Of a stretch of 14,278 bases of DNA, positions 1 to 6,627 are shown one piece after another; position 1 is the stretch's first letter; each line of letters starts with the position of its first letter. Location: assembly GCA_030448225.1 (NCBI GenBank), contig JAUJNJ010000099.1, positions 1-14,278 on the forward strand. The letters run 5' to 3'. The DNA is from Phycisphaerae bacterium (GTDB lineage: Bacteria; Planctomycetota; Phycisphaerae; Tepidisphaerales; Tepidisphaeraceae). The notes under the pieces were generated by a model, which was given only the letters and a program-made list of their open reading frames with translations, was not told where the DNA came from and ran no database searches. Position numbers and translations under genes: made by a program.

Positions 1-57
1 CCTCGTGAAAGACCGTAACGTCCGAGGAGCCCGCCTTACATAGTTTCCGATGCAGCG

Positions 58-91
58 GACCTGCGGGGACGGTGTCTTGTAGTCGCAGGTC
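58..91. repeat. 8-bp perfect inverted repeat, possible terminator of an upstream gene
   Basis: GACCTGCG (58-65) is exactly complementary to CGCAGGTC (84-91) around an 18-nt loop. There is no T-run after it, so a terminator role for a gene left of the window is only a guess. No convincing coding frame is seen in 1-289. Confidence 0.35.
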
Positions 92-129
92 GGCTGTGCG
101 CCGGCCGCTGATCGGCCCCACGTTATGTT

Positions 130-177
130 GCAGGGCACGCCGGTGCAGCGCGAGCGGCGTGCTGAAGCACGCCCTGC
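130..177. repeat. Overlapping, mutually exclusive hairpins upstream of the flavin oxidoreductase gene
   Basis: GCAGGGC (130-136) pairs with GCCCTGC (171-177). Inside it, CACGCCG (136-142) can pair with CGGCGTG (155-161), or GCGTGC (157-162) can pair with GCACGC (167-172) around a TGAA loop. The two inner stems share bases and cannot form together. It may be a dispersed palindromic repeat or a leader structure; a regulatory role is not shown. Confidence 0.35.
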
Positions 178-289
178 GAAAACGACGAAGGCTACAGTGG
201 TTGCCGTTCCGGTCGCCGCCTGCGGGGTCAGGCGCCCTACATTTCAGTTCCGCGCCACCGCTGCGGGGTGAGCGAACTGAGGCACCACG

Positions 290-1384
290 ATGATCCGACC
301 CGTGACCGACGATCCTGACCAACAGCCCGCCGCGCCGACTTTCCGCCTCGGCGTGCTCGATCAGTCGCCGATCGCGGAGGGGTCGAGCGGGGCGCAGGCG
401 CTGCGGAACTCCGTGGACCTCGCGCGGCTCGCCGATGATCTCGGCTATCACCGCTACTGGGTGGCCGAGCATCACGGCACGCCGGGGCTGGCGTGCGCGT
501 CGCCGGAGGCGCTGATCGGGCCGATCGCGGCGTCGACGCGGCGCATCCGCGTGGGGAGCGGCGGCGTGATGCTGCCGCATTACAGCCCGCTGCGGGTGGC
601 CGAGTCGTACAGCATGCTCGACGGGTTGTTCCCCGGGCGGATCGACCTCGGCGTCGGGCGGGCGTTCGGGACCGACGCCAAGACCGCGCTGGCGCTGCAG
701 CGCGACCGCCGGCAGGGGCCGCCGGACGACTTCTTCGAGAGCTTGCAGGAACTGCTGGCGTACCTCGACGACCGCCTGCCGGCCGACCACCCGTTCGCGC
801 GGCTGGCGGCGCTGCCGGGCCGGCCCGGGCGACCGGAGCCGTGGCTGCTCGGGTCGTCGCCGCAGAGCGCGACGTGGGCGGCGGCGCTCGGGCTGCCGTA
901 CGCGTTCGCCGACTTCATCAACCCCGCCGGCGCGATGTACGCCAACCGCTACCGCGACACGTTCGCGCCCTCGCCGCGACTGGCCGCGCCGCGCGTGGCG
1001 GTGGCCGCGTGGGCGATCTGCGCCGACACCGACGCCGAGGCCCGCCGCCTCGCCAGCAGCTTCGAGATGATGATGACGCTGATGCATCGCGGCCAACTCA
1101 TCGCAGTCCCGCCGGTGGAAACCGCCGAGGCGTTCCTCGCCGCCGAGCGCCCGACGCGCGGCCTGCCGCTCGGCCACGCCCGCCGCATCATCACCGGCGC
1201 GCCTGCGGGCGTTCGCCAGCAAGTCGAGGCGGTCGCTGCGGAGTACGGCGCGGAGGAAGTGCTGCTCGTGAACATCCTCTTCGACCACGCCGCCCGGCGG
1301 CGGTCGTACGAGCTGATCGCGGCGGAGTTCGGGTTAACGTCGGCCGGCATGGCAGCCGGCGTCGAATCGGCACTGCGTGGTTGA
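290..1384 (+). CDS. LLM-class flavin-dependent oxidoreductase (luciferase-like, group 1 / MsnO8-type)
   Basis: A 364-aa cytoplasmic protein of the bacterial luciferase-like monooxygenase superfamily, whose members use reduced FMN (or F420) to oxidise small substrates; the substrate here cannot be told. The N-terminal strand LGVLDQSPIAEGSS, the YHRYWVAEHHGTPGLACASPE segment (about residues 53-72), RIRVGSGGVMLPHYSPLRVAE and LFPGRIDLGVGRAFGTD are hallmarks of the group-1 luciferase-like family, as is PWLLGSSPQSATWAAALGLPYAFADFINP further on. Length is slightly above the roughly 330 aa usual for the family. The ATG at 290 has GAGG (279-282) 7 nt upstream, which fixes the start. It is monocistronic in this window and converges on the 163-aa gene. 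No flavin reductase gene is adjacent, so it must rely on a partner encoded elsewhere. Confidence 0.93.
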   Translation: MIRPVTDDPDQQPAAPTFRLGVLDQSPIAEGSSGAQALRNSVDLARLADDLGYHRYWVAEHHGTPGLACASPEALIGPIAASTRRIRVGSGGVMLPHYSPLRVAESYSMLDGLFPGRIDLGVGRAFGTDAKTALALQRDRRQGPPDDFFESLQELLAYLDDRLPADHPFARLAALPGRPGRPEPWLLGSSPQSATWAAALGLPYAFADFINPAGAMYANRYRDTFAPSPRLAAPRVAVAAWAICADTDAEARRLASSFEMMMTLMHRGQLIAVPPVETAEAFLAAERPTRGLPLGHARRIITGAPAGVRQQVEAVAAEYGAEEVLLVNILFDHAARRRSYELIAAEFGLTSAGMAAGVESALRG

Positions 1385-1392
1385 CGACCATT

Positions 1393-1429
1393 GGTGAACC
1401 GCGACGATCGCGAGGACCGCCAGTTCACC
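1393..1429. terminator. Nested stem-loop between convergent genes (candidate bidirectional terminator)
   Basis: GGTGAAC (1393-1399) pairs with GTTCACC (1423-1429), and directly inside it CGCGA (1400-1404) pairs with TCGCG (1408-1412) around CGA. The left side is thus a continuous 12-nt strand, with a 10-nt unpaired stretch on the right. It fills the 56-bp gap between the stop of the oxidoreductase (1384) and the stop of the minus-strand gene (1441). There is no strong T-run on either side. Confidence 0.55.
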
Positions 1430-1440
1430 GTGATGTCTGC

Positions 1441-1932
1441 TTATGCGGCACTTCCGCCGGCCGCCTCGACCCAACCGTCGTTGTCGCGATGTCGGTTCAG
1501 CCCCAGCGCCTCGAATTCGTCCCGCGCGTGCCCGCGCTCGACGCCGAGAAGTCGCACCGCACGGTTGATCGCGCCTTCAAGTAGCGGCGTCACCTGCTCG
1601 TAAGTATCAGCCGTTTCCACCGGACCGAAGCCGACGTCGCCGTCCCGCCAAACGAGCGCGGATTGTGATCCCGTGCCGCCGTGATAGTCGGTTTGAATGT
1701 AGGCAATTGGGAAAGTACGCGAATGTCGGATGGCCCACGCCGCCATTGGAGCGGTGAGCCGATCCAGATATGTATATTCCGTTGCGGGATCGTCCCAGGA
1801 GGCCACGGCTTTCGTCAAAGGCAGAAACGCGAACCCCGAATTGGCAGCACACACCCGCGCCTGAGGAAGATCCAGCGCCGCTGTAATCAAGGCGTCGTGC
1901 CTCGCGACAAAGCCGTTGATCGAGTGGCCCAT
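1441..1932 (-). CDS. Hypothetical protein, 163 aa
   Basis: I do not recognise the family. The protein looks soluble, with no signal peptide or membrane segment, and has a mixed alpha/beta composition. A central stretch TDYHGGTGSQSALVW (about residues 102-116) reads like a conserved core followed by a C-terminal helix rich in charged residues (VTPLLEGAINRAVRLLGVE). The ATG has a strong ribosome site: the minus strand reads GAGGAA just upstream (complement of 1937-1942), 5-6 nt from the start. The reading frame is clean and no competing frame on the plus strand has a comparable site. A sampled 60-nt piece (1681-1740) is 52% GC against about 70% for a piece of the DUF1501 gene, hinting at different ancestry. 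It lies 54 bp downstream of the 124-aa gene on the same strand and could be co-transcribed. Small-protein immunity families carry similar Gly-rich motifs, but that link is only an impression. Confidence 0.75.
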   Translation of the reverse strand: MGHSINGFVARHDALITAALDLPQARVCAANSGFAFLPLTKAVASWDDPATEYTYLDRLTAPMAAWAIRHSRTFPIAYIQTDYHGGTGSQSALVWRDGDVGFGPVETADTYEQVTPLLEGAINRAVRLLGVERGHARDEFEALGLNRHRDNDGWVEAAGGSAA

Positions 1933-1986
1933 ATGGTTCCTCGCGTGTCGCGTAACAATCGCGCTCCTCGTCGAGTGGCGGAGTCG

Positions 1987-2361
1987 CTAGCCGGCCGGCC
2001 TTTCGGGGTCGAGGAGTTGTCGCCACTTCTGCGAGAGCGTTCGCCCGAGCGCCTTGGGCTTGAAGTTCGAGAGGTCGACGGGTTCGGCGAGGTCGTCGTG
2101 GTCGATGCCGAAGTGCCAGTCGTCGCCCGCGCGGATCATGCACCAGCGGGCCCCGTGCAACGCGACGCACTTCTTGCCGAGGATCAGCGGCGTCGCCTCG
2201 GCGACCACCGGGAGCCTCATGCCCTCATAGAGGACGAACGCCAGCAGGTCCCACTCGTTGTCGGCCATGTCGCGCCAGCAGTCGAACTCGGCGCGGAAGC
2301 GCCCGAGCACGGTCTCGAGCCGGTCGTGGTCGGCGGCAGTGAGAGCCCGTGATTCCCGCAT
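1987..2361 (-). CDS. Hypothetical protein, 124 aa
   Basis: Family not recognised. The frame stays open upstream to 3060, but the start chosen is the internal ATG at 2361, because the extra upstream part runs antisense to the 170-aa gene and through repeats, and has no protein-like pattern. From MRESRALTA onward the sequence looks like a compact soluble domain: an N-terminal helix (DHDRLETVLGRFRAEFDCW), a Trp/Tyr-rich middle (EWDLLAFVLYEGMRLPVV, then ARWCMIRAGDDWHFGIDHDD) and a basic C-terminal helix (RTLSQKWRQLL). No signal peptide is present. The ribosome site is weak. It may be transcribed with the 163-aa gene that follows 54 bp downstream, and is divergent from the 170-aa gene across a 313-bp gap. 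Confidence 0.65.
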   Translation of the reverse strand: MRESRALTAADHDRLETVLGRFRAEFDCWRDMADNEWDLLAFVLYEGMRLPVVAEATPLILGKKCVALHGARWCMIRAGDDWHFGIDHDDLAEPVDLSNFKPKALGRTLSQKWRQLLDPERPAG

Positions 2362-2674
2362 GGCTCGCGTCTGTAATGATCCGCTTGCGGACCGACGTTC
2401 AGCGGCCGGGGCGGCGGCGTGGCGGCCGGGCGATAGCGTCCCACGCTGAAGGTCCGGCGTCAACGCCGCTGCCGGGCGGGGCAGGCGGCACGACGCCTGC
2501 AGCAGCGAATGAAACATTCGAGGCGCCTCTAGCGCCGCGAGGACCGTCATCTTGAGGGACCCCGAAGGATCTCGGGATGGCGCAAAACTTCCATCCTGCC
2601 GAGCGCGTTCCGGTAACCTCAGGACCACGGGACGCACCTCCCACGGTCGCGAAATCGTTTGTAAGTTCGGAGCA
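2362..2674. other. 313-bp divergent intergenic region with imperfect palindromes and a dispersed-type repeat
   Basis: It separates the divergent starts at 2361 (minus) and 2675 (plus), so promoters for both should lie here, although I cannot point to a convincing -35/-10 pair. It holds an inverted repeat with arms 2388-2404 and 2444-2456 (CGGACC-gacg-TTCAGCG against CGCTGAAGGTCCG, a 4-nt bulge), a small hairpin AGCGT-CCC-ACGCT (2435-2447), the perfect palindrome GAGGCGCCTC (2520-2529), and a repeat-like stretch at 2545-2580. Confidence 0.6.
2545..2580. repeat. Dispersed intergenic repeat of the 'GTCATC(C/T)TGAGGGA..CCGAAGGATCTC' kind
   Basis: The stretch contains GTCATCTTGAGGGACCCCGA followed by AGGATCTCGGGATGG. 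Very similar strings occur in many copies between genes of several environmental bacterial groups (recalled, not searched). A partial relative on the opposite strand is in this window at 9511-9524 (CCTTTCGGGGTCCC), sharing GGGACCCCGAA(A)GG. It sits in the leader of the 170-aa gene. Confidence 0.45.
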
Positions 2675-3187
2675 ATGCTGTCCGAGAAGCAGGAAAGCAT
2701 CTTCAACACCAACGCCGCTCTGCTGCGGCAGTTGAACAAGGAACTCGCCGACGGCTTTCGAAACAGATACGCGAGCCCGGAGCACGTGCGCGCGGCGGAG
2801 CGGTTTAAAAATGAGTTCGACGCGCTCGCGTTTCCCGGCGGGCTGACGGCAGGACTGCAACGGCTGAAGGCATTTGACCCGCAGACGGTCAGCGTGGCGA
2901 TCCGGTATCTCGAGGCGGACCCGTGGTACTTCCGCTCGGGATACGTGAAGGAAGAGATCCTCGACCGGCTCAAGCACGCGGACCTGTCGCCCGACCAGCG
3001 CCGCCGACTGGCGGCTCTCGTCGTCCGCAGCATCACGAGCGGGGCCGGCCGCGTCTTCAAGCATTACGCGCGGCTGGCACCGCACCTGCGCATCGACTCG
3101 CTCGCCGACGACGTGCGGGCGATCGACGAAGGCGATCCGATACGCCGGTGGCGCCGCGGACACGTGCTGCGTCTACTCGGTGCGTGA
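2675..3187 (+). CDS. Hypothetical mostly helical protein, 170 aa
   Basis: Family not recognised. The frame is open from 2552, but the preceding codons run through a dispersed repeat, so the ATG at 2675 (MLSEKQESIF) is preferred. GGAG lies at 2669-2672, only 2 nt from this ATG, closer than usual, and there is no in-frame ATG/GTG/TTG a few codons upstream to replace it. The protein is soluble, charged and predicted nearly all-helical: an N-terminal amphipathic helix with LLRQLNKELADGF, a middle with FDPQTVSVAIRYLEADPWYF, then RRRLAALVVRSIT and a basic C-terminus (RRWRRGHVLRLLGA). The pattern of paired helices resembles HEAT/ARM-like repeats or a small regulatory helical bundle, but no motif settles it. 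It converges on the radical SAM gene 48 bp downstream. Confidence 0.7.
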   Translation: MLSEKQESIFNTNAALLRQLNKELADGFRNRYASPEHVRAAERFKNEFDALAFPGGLTAGLQRLKAFDPQTVSVAIRYLEADPWYFRSGYVKEEILDRLKHADLSPDQRRRLAALVVRSITSGAGRVFKHYARLAPHLRIDSLADDVRAIDEGDPIRRWRRGHVLRLLGA

Positions 3188-3190
3188 GTG

Positions 3191-3218
3191 CGCTCGACTC
3201 AGCTGATTGCACCGAGCG
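3191..3218. terminator. Short stem-loop between convergent genes
   Basis: CGCTCG (3191-3196) is complementary to CGAGCG (3213-3218) around a 16-nt loop, in the 48-bp gap between the convergent stops at 3187 and 3236. The stem is only 6 bp and there is no T-run, so it is a weak terminator candidate. Confidence 0.3.
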
Positions 3219-3235
3219 GGGCCAAGTCGGAAGCA

Positions 3236-4300
3236 TTACCACAGCGTCATCTGCGGCCCGGCGGGTTTGCGGAAGTGGTCGACGGAGAGATCGGGGTAGG
3301 GGTTGTCCAGGCCGGCCTTGCGCCTCGCGAGTTTGAACATCGTTTCGAACTGGTCGGCCCAGACGCCGAAGCCTTTCATGCGGGTGTTGAAGTTCGAGTC
3401 GTTGAGCTTGCCGCCGCGGAGGTCGCGGACGCGGTTGAGGACTTTGTCGCGGCGGTCGGGGAAGTGGCGGGCGAGCCAGTCGGCGAAGAGGTCCTTCACG
3501 CCGAAGGGGAGGCGCAGCGGGACGTAGCCGGCGAAGACGGCGCCGGCGTCGGCGGCGGCTTTGAGGATCTGCGGCATCTCGTGGTCGGTCAGGCCGGGGA
3601 CGACCGGGGCGATCATCACGCCGACGGGGACGCCGGCTTTTGCGAGCGCGTCGATGGCCGCGAGCCGCCGCGCGGGGGCGCTCGTGCGCGGCTCCATCTT
3701 CCGGGCGACGTCGGCGTCGAGCGTCGTGACCGACAATATCGCCACCGTCCCGCCCCACGCGGCCATCTCCTTCAGCACGTCGGCATCGCGGGTGATGAGG
3801 GCGTTCTTCGTGATGAGGCCGCAGGGGTTGCGGAACTCGGCGAGCACTTGCAGGCACCGGCGGGTGAGTTGCAGTTTGCGCTCGACGGGTTGGTAGCAGT
3901 CGGTGACGCCGCTGATCGAGAGCGTCTTGGGCGTGTACGACCGGGCCGACAGCGCTTCGCGCAGCAGGTCGGGGGCGGCCTCCTTCACCATGATCTTCGT
4001 TTCGAAGTCCAGGCCGGCGGAGAAGCCGAGCCATTCGTGGGTCGGGCGGGCGTAGCAGTAGACGCAGCCGTGCTCGCAGCCGCGGTAGGGGTTGATGCTG
4101 TGCTCGAAGCCGACGTCGGGGCTGTCGTTGTGGGCGATGATCGAGCGGGCGGTGTCGCGGAGGAAAACCGTCTGCGGCGACGGCGCGTCGGCGGGGTCGA
4201 GCTGGGCGTCGTCGTCCGGCGCGATCGACAGCGGCTGGAACCGGTTCGGCGGGTTGGCCGCCGTCCCGCGGCCGCGGATGGTGGGCTCGATAAAGGGCAT
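3236..4300 (-). CDS. PA0069-family radical SAM protein (SplB-like)
   Basis: A 354-aa cytoplasmic protein that should bind a [4Fe-4S] cluster and cleave S-adenosylmethionine. The cluster motif is C75-x3-C79-x2-C82 in PYRGCEHGCVYCYARPTHEW, the signature of the SplB-related Rv2578c/PA0069 radical SAM group, and is followed by LDFETKIMVK and ISGVTDCYQPVERKLQLTR, which are also typical of it. The N-terminus (RGRGTAANPPNRF, residues 9-21) matches the usual beginning of this family, so the ATG at 4300 is well supported and the length is normal. The biological substrate of the group is unknown; despite the SplB label it is not shown to be a spore photoproduct lyase. It is monocistronic, with its own promoter at 4311-4338 and almost no leader. 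No frame damage is seen. Confidence 0.93.
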   Translation of the reverse strand: MPFIEPTIRGRGTAANPPNRFQPLSIAPDDDAQLDPADAPSPQTVFLRDTARSIIAHNDSPDVGFEHSINPYRGCEHGCVYCYARPTHEWLGFSAGLDFETKIMVKEAAPDLLREALSARSYTPKTLSISGVTDCYQPVERKLQLTRRCLQVLAEFRNPCGLITKNALITRDADVLKEMAAWGGTVAILSVTTLDADVARKMEPRTSAPARRLAAIDALAKAGVPVGVMIAPVVPGLTDHEMPQILKAAADAGAVFAGYVPLRLPFGVKDLFADWLARHFPDRRDKVLNRVRDLRGGKLNDSNFNTRMKGFGVWADQFETMFKLARRKAGLDNPYPDLSVDHFRKPAGPQMTLW

Positions 4301-4310
4301 CCCGTACAGA

Positions 4311-4338
4311 ATTCTAACAGCGGAAAGGGGAGTGGCAA
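4311..4338 (-). promoter_or_regulatory. Sigma-70-type promoter with extended -10 for the radical SAM gene
   Basis: On the minus strand TTGCCA (plus-strand 4338-4333) stands 16 nt upstream of TAGAAT (4316-4311), and the -10 is preceded by TGT, giving an extended -10. Both hexamers are close to TTGACA/TATAAT. Transcription would start about 4304, only a few bases before the ATG at 4300, implying a very short or absent leader. Confidence 0.6.
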
Positions 4339-4514
4339 CGATTAAGTGGCGCCGGGCGCGGTTCGCGGGCGGCGCGAACGCGGCCGGCTGATCCGGCGAA
4401 ACCGCGGGCGGTCGCCGCGCCGGTCACGCATGGCGAGCGGAACGACGCCGTCTCCTGCGACTTCGGCAATGCCATACGGACTCGGCGGCCCCCGTTCAAG
4501 CGGCGTGGATCGTT

Positions 4515-4523
4515 TGTGGATAA
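4515..4523 (-). promoter_or_regulatory. Perfect DnaA box
   Basis: TGTGGATAA, the reverse complement of the consensus TTATCCACA. It is one of two exact copies in the same spacer. Confidence 0.5.
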
Positions 4524-4685
4524 GCTCGGTCACGCCATGCCACGTCGGAAATCCGCCGATCGAAACAACTGAGGTTTCAGGGTCTTCGGAGCGCCGACTT
4601 TGCGGCCACCGACCCGGAGGGCAATTGATCCGATTCGAGTGTGGACAGCCTGGCATTTGCCGTTGGCGGCATCGCGTCTAACAGA

Positions 4686-4695
4686 TTATCGATAA
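4686..4695. repeat. 10-bp AT-rich palindrome TTATCGATAA
   Basis: A perfect palindrome lying in the most AT-rich 60 bp noticed in the window, 35 bp left of the second DnaA box. It could be a protein site or part of an unwinding element. Confidence 0.4.
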
Positions 4696-4730
4696 AACGT
4701 TTCCGGCATCATCAACAACGCCAGTCTCGT

Positions 4731-4739
4731 TGTGGATAA
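4731..4739 (-). promoter_or_regulatory. Perfect DnaA box
   Basis: A second exact TGTGGATAA, in the same orientation as the box at 4515, at the right edge of the AT-rich patch 4681-4740. Partial matches (TGTGGACAG at 4640, TGTGGACGA at 4858, TGTGGCGAA at 4869) keep the same orientation. Confidence 0.5.
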
Positions 4740-4947
4740 CCCGGCCAACGTGCTTGCGGGCGCGGTGGAGCACAACGCGAGCGGGCTCCCCGCAGTACAC
4801 ACCGGTCGGGCTGAGCGAGCGCTTCCGCAGCGGCTCGAAACGCGGGGTCCGGGAGATTGTGGACGAGTTGTGGCGAAAGCCGGCGAACCGTCGCCTCGGC
4901 CGGGATTGCCCGACCGGGGGCGGGGAGGGGTCGCGGTCCGCCAATCG

Positions 4948-4971
4948 TGTGGCACAATTCTGTGGCACAAT
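4948..4971. promoter_or_regulatory. Tandem dyad TGTGGCACAAT x2, candidate operator
   Basis: An 11-mer, TGTGGCACAAT, occurs at 4948-4958 and again at 4961-4971, with 2 nt between. Each copy contains the 9-bp dyad TGTG-G-CACA, so two dyads stand 13 bp apart in register. It lies about 300 bp upstream of the DUF1501 start, and CACAAT of the second copy could serve as a poor -10. This arrangement fits a regulator binding site, but no regulator gene is in view. Confidence 0.4.
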
Positions 4972-5220
4972 AGGGTGAGCCGACGCTGCGCGCGGTGGGG
5001 CCGGGCGCGGGCGGGAGGAAGGGGCGGCCGATCATCATTCTGCCACGCCGTCGCGCCTCGAAAACCGTGACCCCGGCGGACCTCGGCCGGGCGGGGGTGG
5101 CGGGACCAGCCCGATTCTGGAAAACGCCGCCCGCCGAGGCGCGTAGGACAAGTACCAAGGTCGCTGCCGCGGGTCAGGGGACCACGTCGGACCCGTTGCG
5201 ACCGAACGAGCACAGCCCCG

Positions 5221-5232
5221 CGTCGTCGTCGT
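5221..5232. repeat. (CGT)4 triplet tract in the DUF1501 leader
   Basis: Four CGT units, extended by GTC-like bases on the right, 35 bp before the ATG. Comparable GAC/CGT triplet tracts precede the PPC gene (6858) and the DUF1549 gene (9772). Confidence 0.6.
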
Positions 5233-5267
5233 CATCACGCCGGCGCCCGGGGACGGAGACCACCTGC

Positions 5268-6611
5268 ATGGCACGCGAGATCAATCGGTTCTGGTGCGGC
5301 GCCCCCGAGCACGTCCGCCCGTCGCGCCGCGACGCGCTGTACGTCGGGCTCGTCGGCGGCCTGGGGCTGACGATGGGCAAGTTCTTCGGGATGACCGCGC
5401 AGTCCGCCCGGGCCGACCTCAAGCACTACGAGACGAAGGAAGGCAAGGCCAAGTCGGTCATCCACATCTTCCTGCCCGGCGGCGTGAGCGCGCAGGAATC
5501 GTGGGACCCCAAGCCGCTGGCGCCGATCGAGTACCGCGGGCCGTTCGGCACGACGCCGTCGAAGCTGACCGGCGAGGTGTTCGGCGAGCACATGAAGGCG
5601 TCGGCGGGCATCGCCGACAAGATCACGGTCGTCCGCTCGATGACCCACGGCGAGGCCGCCCACGAGCGCGGCGTGCACAACATGTTCACCGGCTACCGCC
5701 CGAGCCCCGCGCTGAAGTACCCGAGCATGGGCAGCGTCGTCAGCCACGAGTTCGGCAGCAAGAACAACATGCCGCCCTACGTCTGCGTGCCGAACCAGCC
5801 GAATGAGTTCGCCGGCAGCGGGTACCTGTCCAGCGCGTTCGGCCCGTTCAGCCTCGGCGCCGACCCGGGCAACAAGGGGTTCAAGGTCCGCGACCTGAAC
5901 ATGCCCGACGGCGTCGACGAGAACCGCTTCACGCGCCGCCGCACGATGCTCCAGACCGTCGACGACCACTTCCGCAAGCTCGAGAAGAGCGACGCGCTGT
6001 CGGCGATGGACAGCTTCTACCAACGGGCCTACGGGATGATCAGCTCCAAGTCCGCCCGCGAGGCGTTCGACATCGACAAGGAGACCGACGCCACCAAGGA
6101 GATGTACGGCCGCAACGACGCCGGCATGCGCATGCTCATGAGCCGCCGGCTCGTCGAGGGGGGCGTGCGGTTCGTCTCGATGACCTACGGCGGGTGGGAC
6201 CACCACGCGAACCTCAAGGCCGGCTTCGCCCAGCAGATGCCGAACTTCGACAAGGGCTTCGCCGCCCTCATCACCGACCTCGACCAGCGCGGCCTGCTCG
6301 ACAGCACGCTCGTGATGGTCACCAGCGAGTTCGGCCGCACCCCCAAGATCAACAAGGACAACGGCCGCGACCACTACCCCAAGGTGTTCAGCATCGCGCT
6401 GGCCGGCGGCGGCATCAAGGGCGGGCAGATCTACGGCGCGTCCGACGCGACGTGCACCGAGCCGAGCCAGGACCCGCTCACCGTCGAGGATCTGGCCACG
6501 ACCGTCTACGCGCAGATGGGCATCGTCGCCGACAAGGAACTGATGGCCCCCGGCGCCCGCCCGATCGAGATCGTCGACGGCGGCAAGGTCGTCCCCGACC
6601 TGCTCGCGTGA
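5268..6611 (+). CDS. DUF1501 domain-containing exported protein
   Basis: A 447-aa protein of family DUF1501, which belongs to the alkaline phosphatase/sulfatase fold superfamily; the substrate is unknown. The N-terminus has RPSRRDALYVGLVGGLGLTM (residues 17-36), a twin-arginine-like motif before a hydrophobic run, so folded, metal-loaded export is likely. Candidate metal ligands and catalytic residues fall in the usual places: LPGGVSAQESWDPKP (69-83), RSMTHGEAAHERG (123-135), GGWDHH (308-313), TSEFGRTP (352-359) and GRDHYP (366-371). Length and order are normal for the family. The frame is open further upstream to 4995, but the ATG at 5268 is chosen for its GGAG at 5255-5258, 9 nt away, and because the signal starts here. 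In planctomycetes this gene usually pairs directly with a DUF1549/DUF1553 gene; here a PPC-domain gene stands between them. Confidence 0.95.
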   Translation: MAREINRFWCGAPEHVRPSRRDALYVGLVGGLGLTMGKFFGMTAQSARADLKHYETKEGKAKSVIHIFLPGGVSAQESWDPKPLAPIEYRGPFGTTPSKLTGEVFGEHMKASAGIADKITVVRSMTHGEAAHERGVHNMFTGYRPSPALKYPSMGSVVSHEFGSKNNMPPYVCVPNQPNEFAGSGYLSSAFGPFSLGADPGNKGFKVRDLNMPDGVDENRFTRRRTMLQTVDDHFRKLEKSDALSAMDSFYQRAYGMISSKSAREAFDIDKETDATKEMYGRNDAGMRMLMSRRLVEGGVRFVSMTYGGWDHHANLKAGFAQQMPNFDKGFAALITDLDQRGLLDSTLVMVTSEFGRTPKINKDNGRDHYPKVFSIALAGGGIKGGQIYGASDATCTEPSQDPLTVEDLATTVYAQMGIVADKELMAPGARPIEIVDGGKVVPDLLA

Positions 6612-6627
6612 ACGCGGAAGAGTTGGT

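Larger units (their letters stand above)
4301..5267. other. 967-bp spacer with DnaA-box-like cluster and tandem dyads; no convincing gene
   Basis: This long gap separates the divergent radical SAM and DUF1501 genes. Short frames exist on both strands, but none has a ribosome site plus a protein-like pattern. From 4500 to 4975 the plus strand carries seven TGTGG cores (4515, 4640, 4731, 4858, 4869, 4948, 4961), about ten times what chance would give for a 5-mer. Two are perfect DnaA boxes. The 60 nt at 4681-4740 are only 43% GC and include the palindrome TTATCGATAA (4686-4695). The final 290 bp before DUF1501 are GC-rich and include a (CGT)4 tract at 5221-5232. Confidence 0.6.

Noticed and set aside
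493..1584. 363-codon plus-strand frame overlapping the flavin oxidoreductase
   Set aside because: Arg/Ala-rich frame-shifted reading of a gene with clear family motifs.
2362..3060. N-terminal extension of the 124-aa minus-strand gene (open to 3060)
   Set aside because: It would run antisense to most of the 170-aa gene and through dispersed repeats; protein-like sequence begins only at the ATG at 2361.
3188..4345. 385-codon plus-strand frame opposite the radical SAM gene
   Set aside because: Val/Glu/Gly/Asp-rich antisense frame; the minus strand carries the intact iron-sulfur motif.
4342..4656. 104-codon minus-strand frame in the 967-bp spacer
   Set aside because: Part of it (GIAEVAGDGVVPLAMRDRR) looks slightly protein-like, but it has no ribosome site, its C-terminus is an Arg/Pro run, and it crosses the DnaA-box-like site at 4515. 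At best a gene remnant.
4948..4968. Sigma-54 promoter suggested by TGGCAC
   Set aside because: The -12 GC element is not at the required spacing from TGGCAC, so the tandem dyad is a better description.
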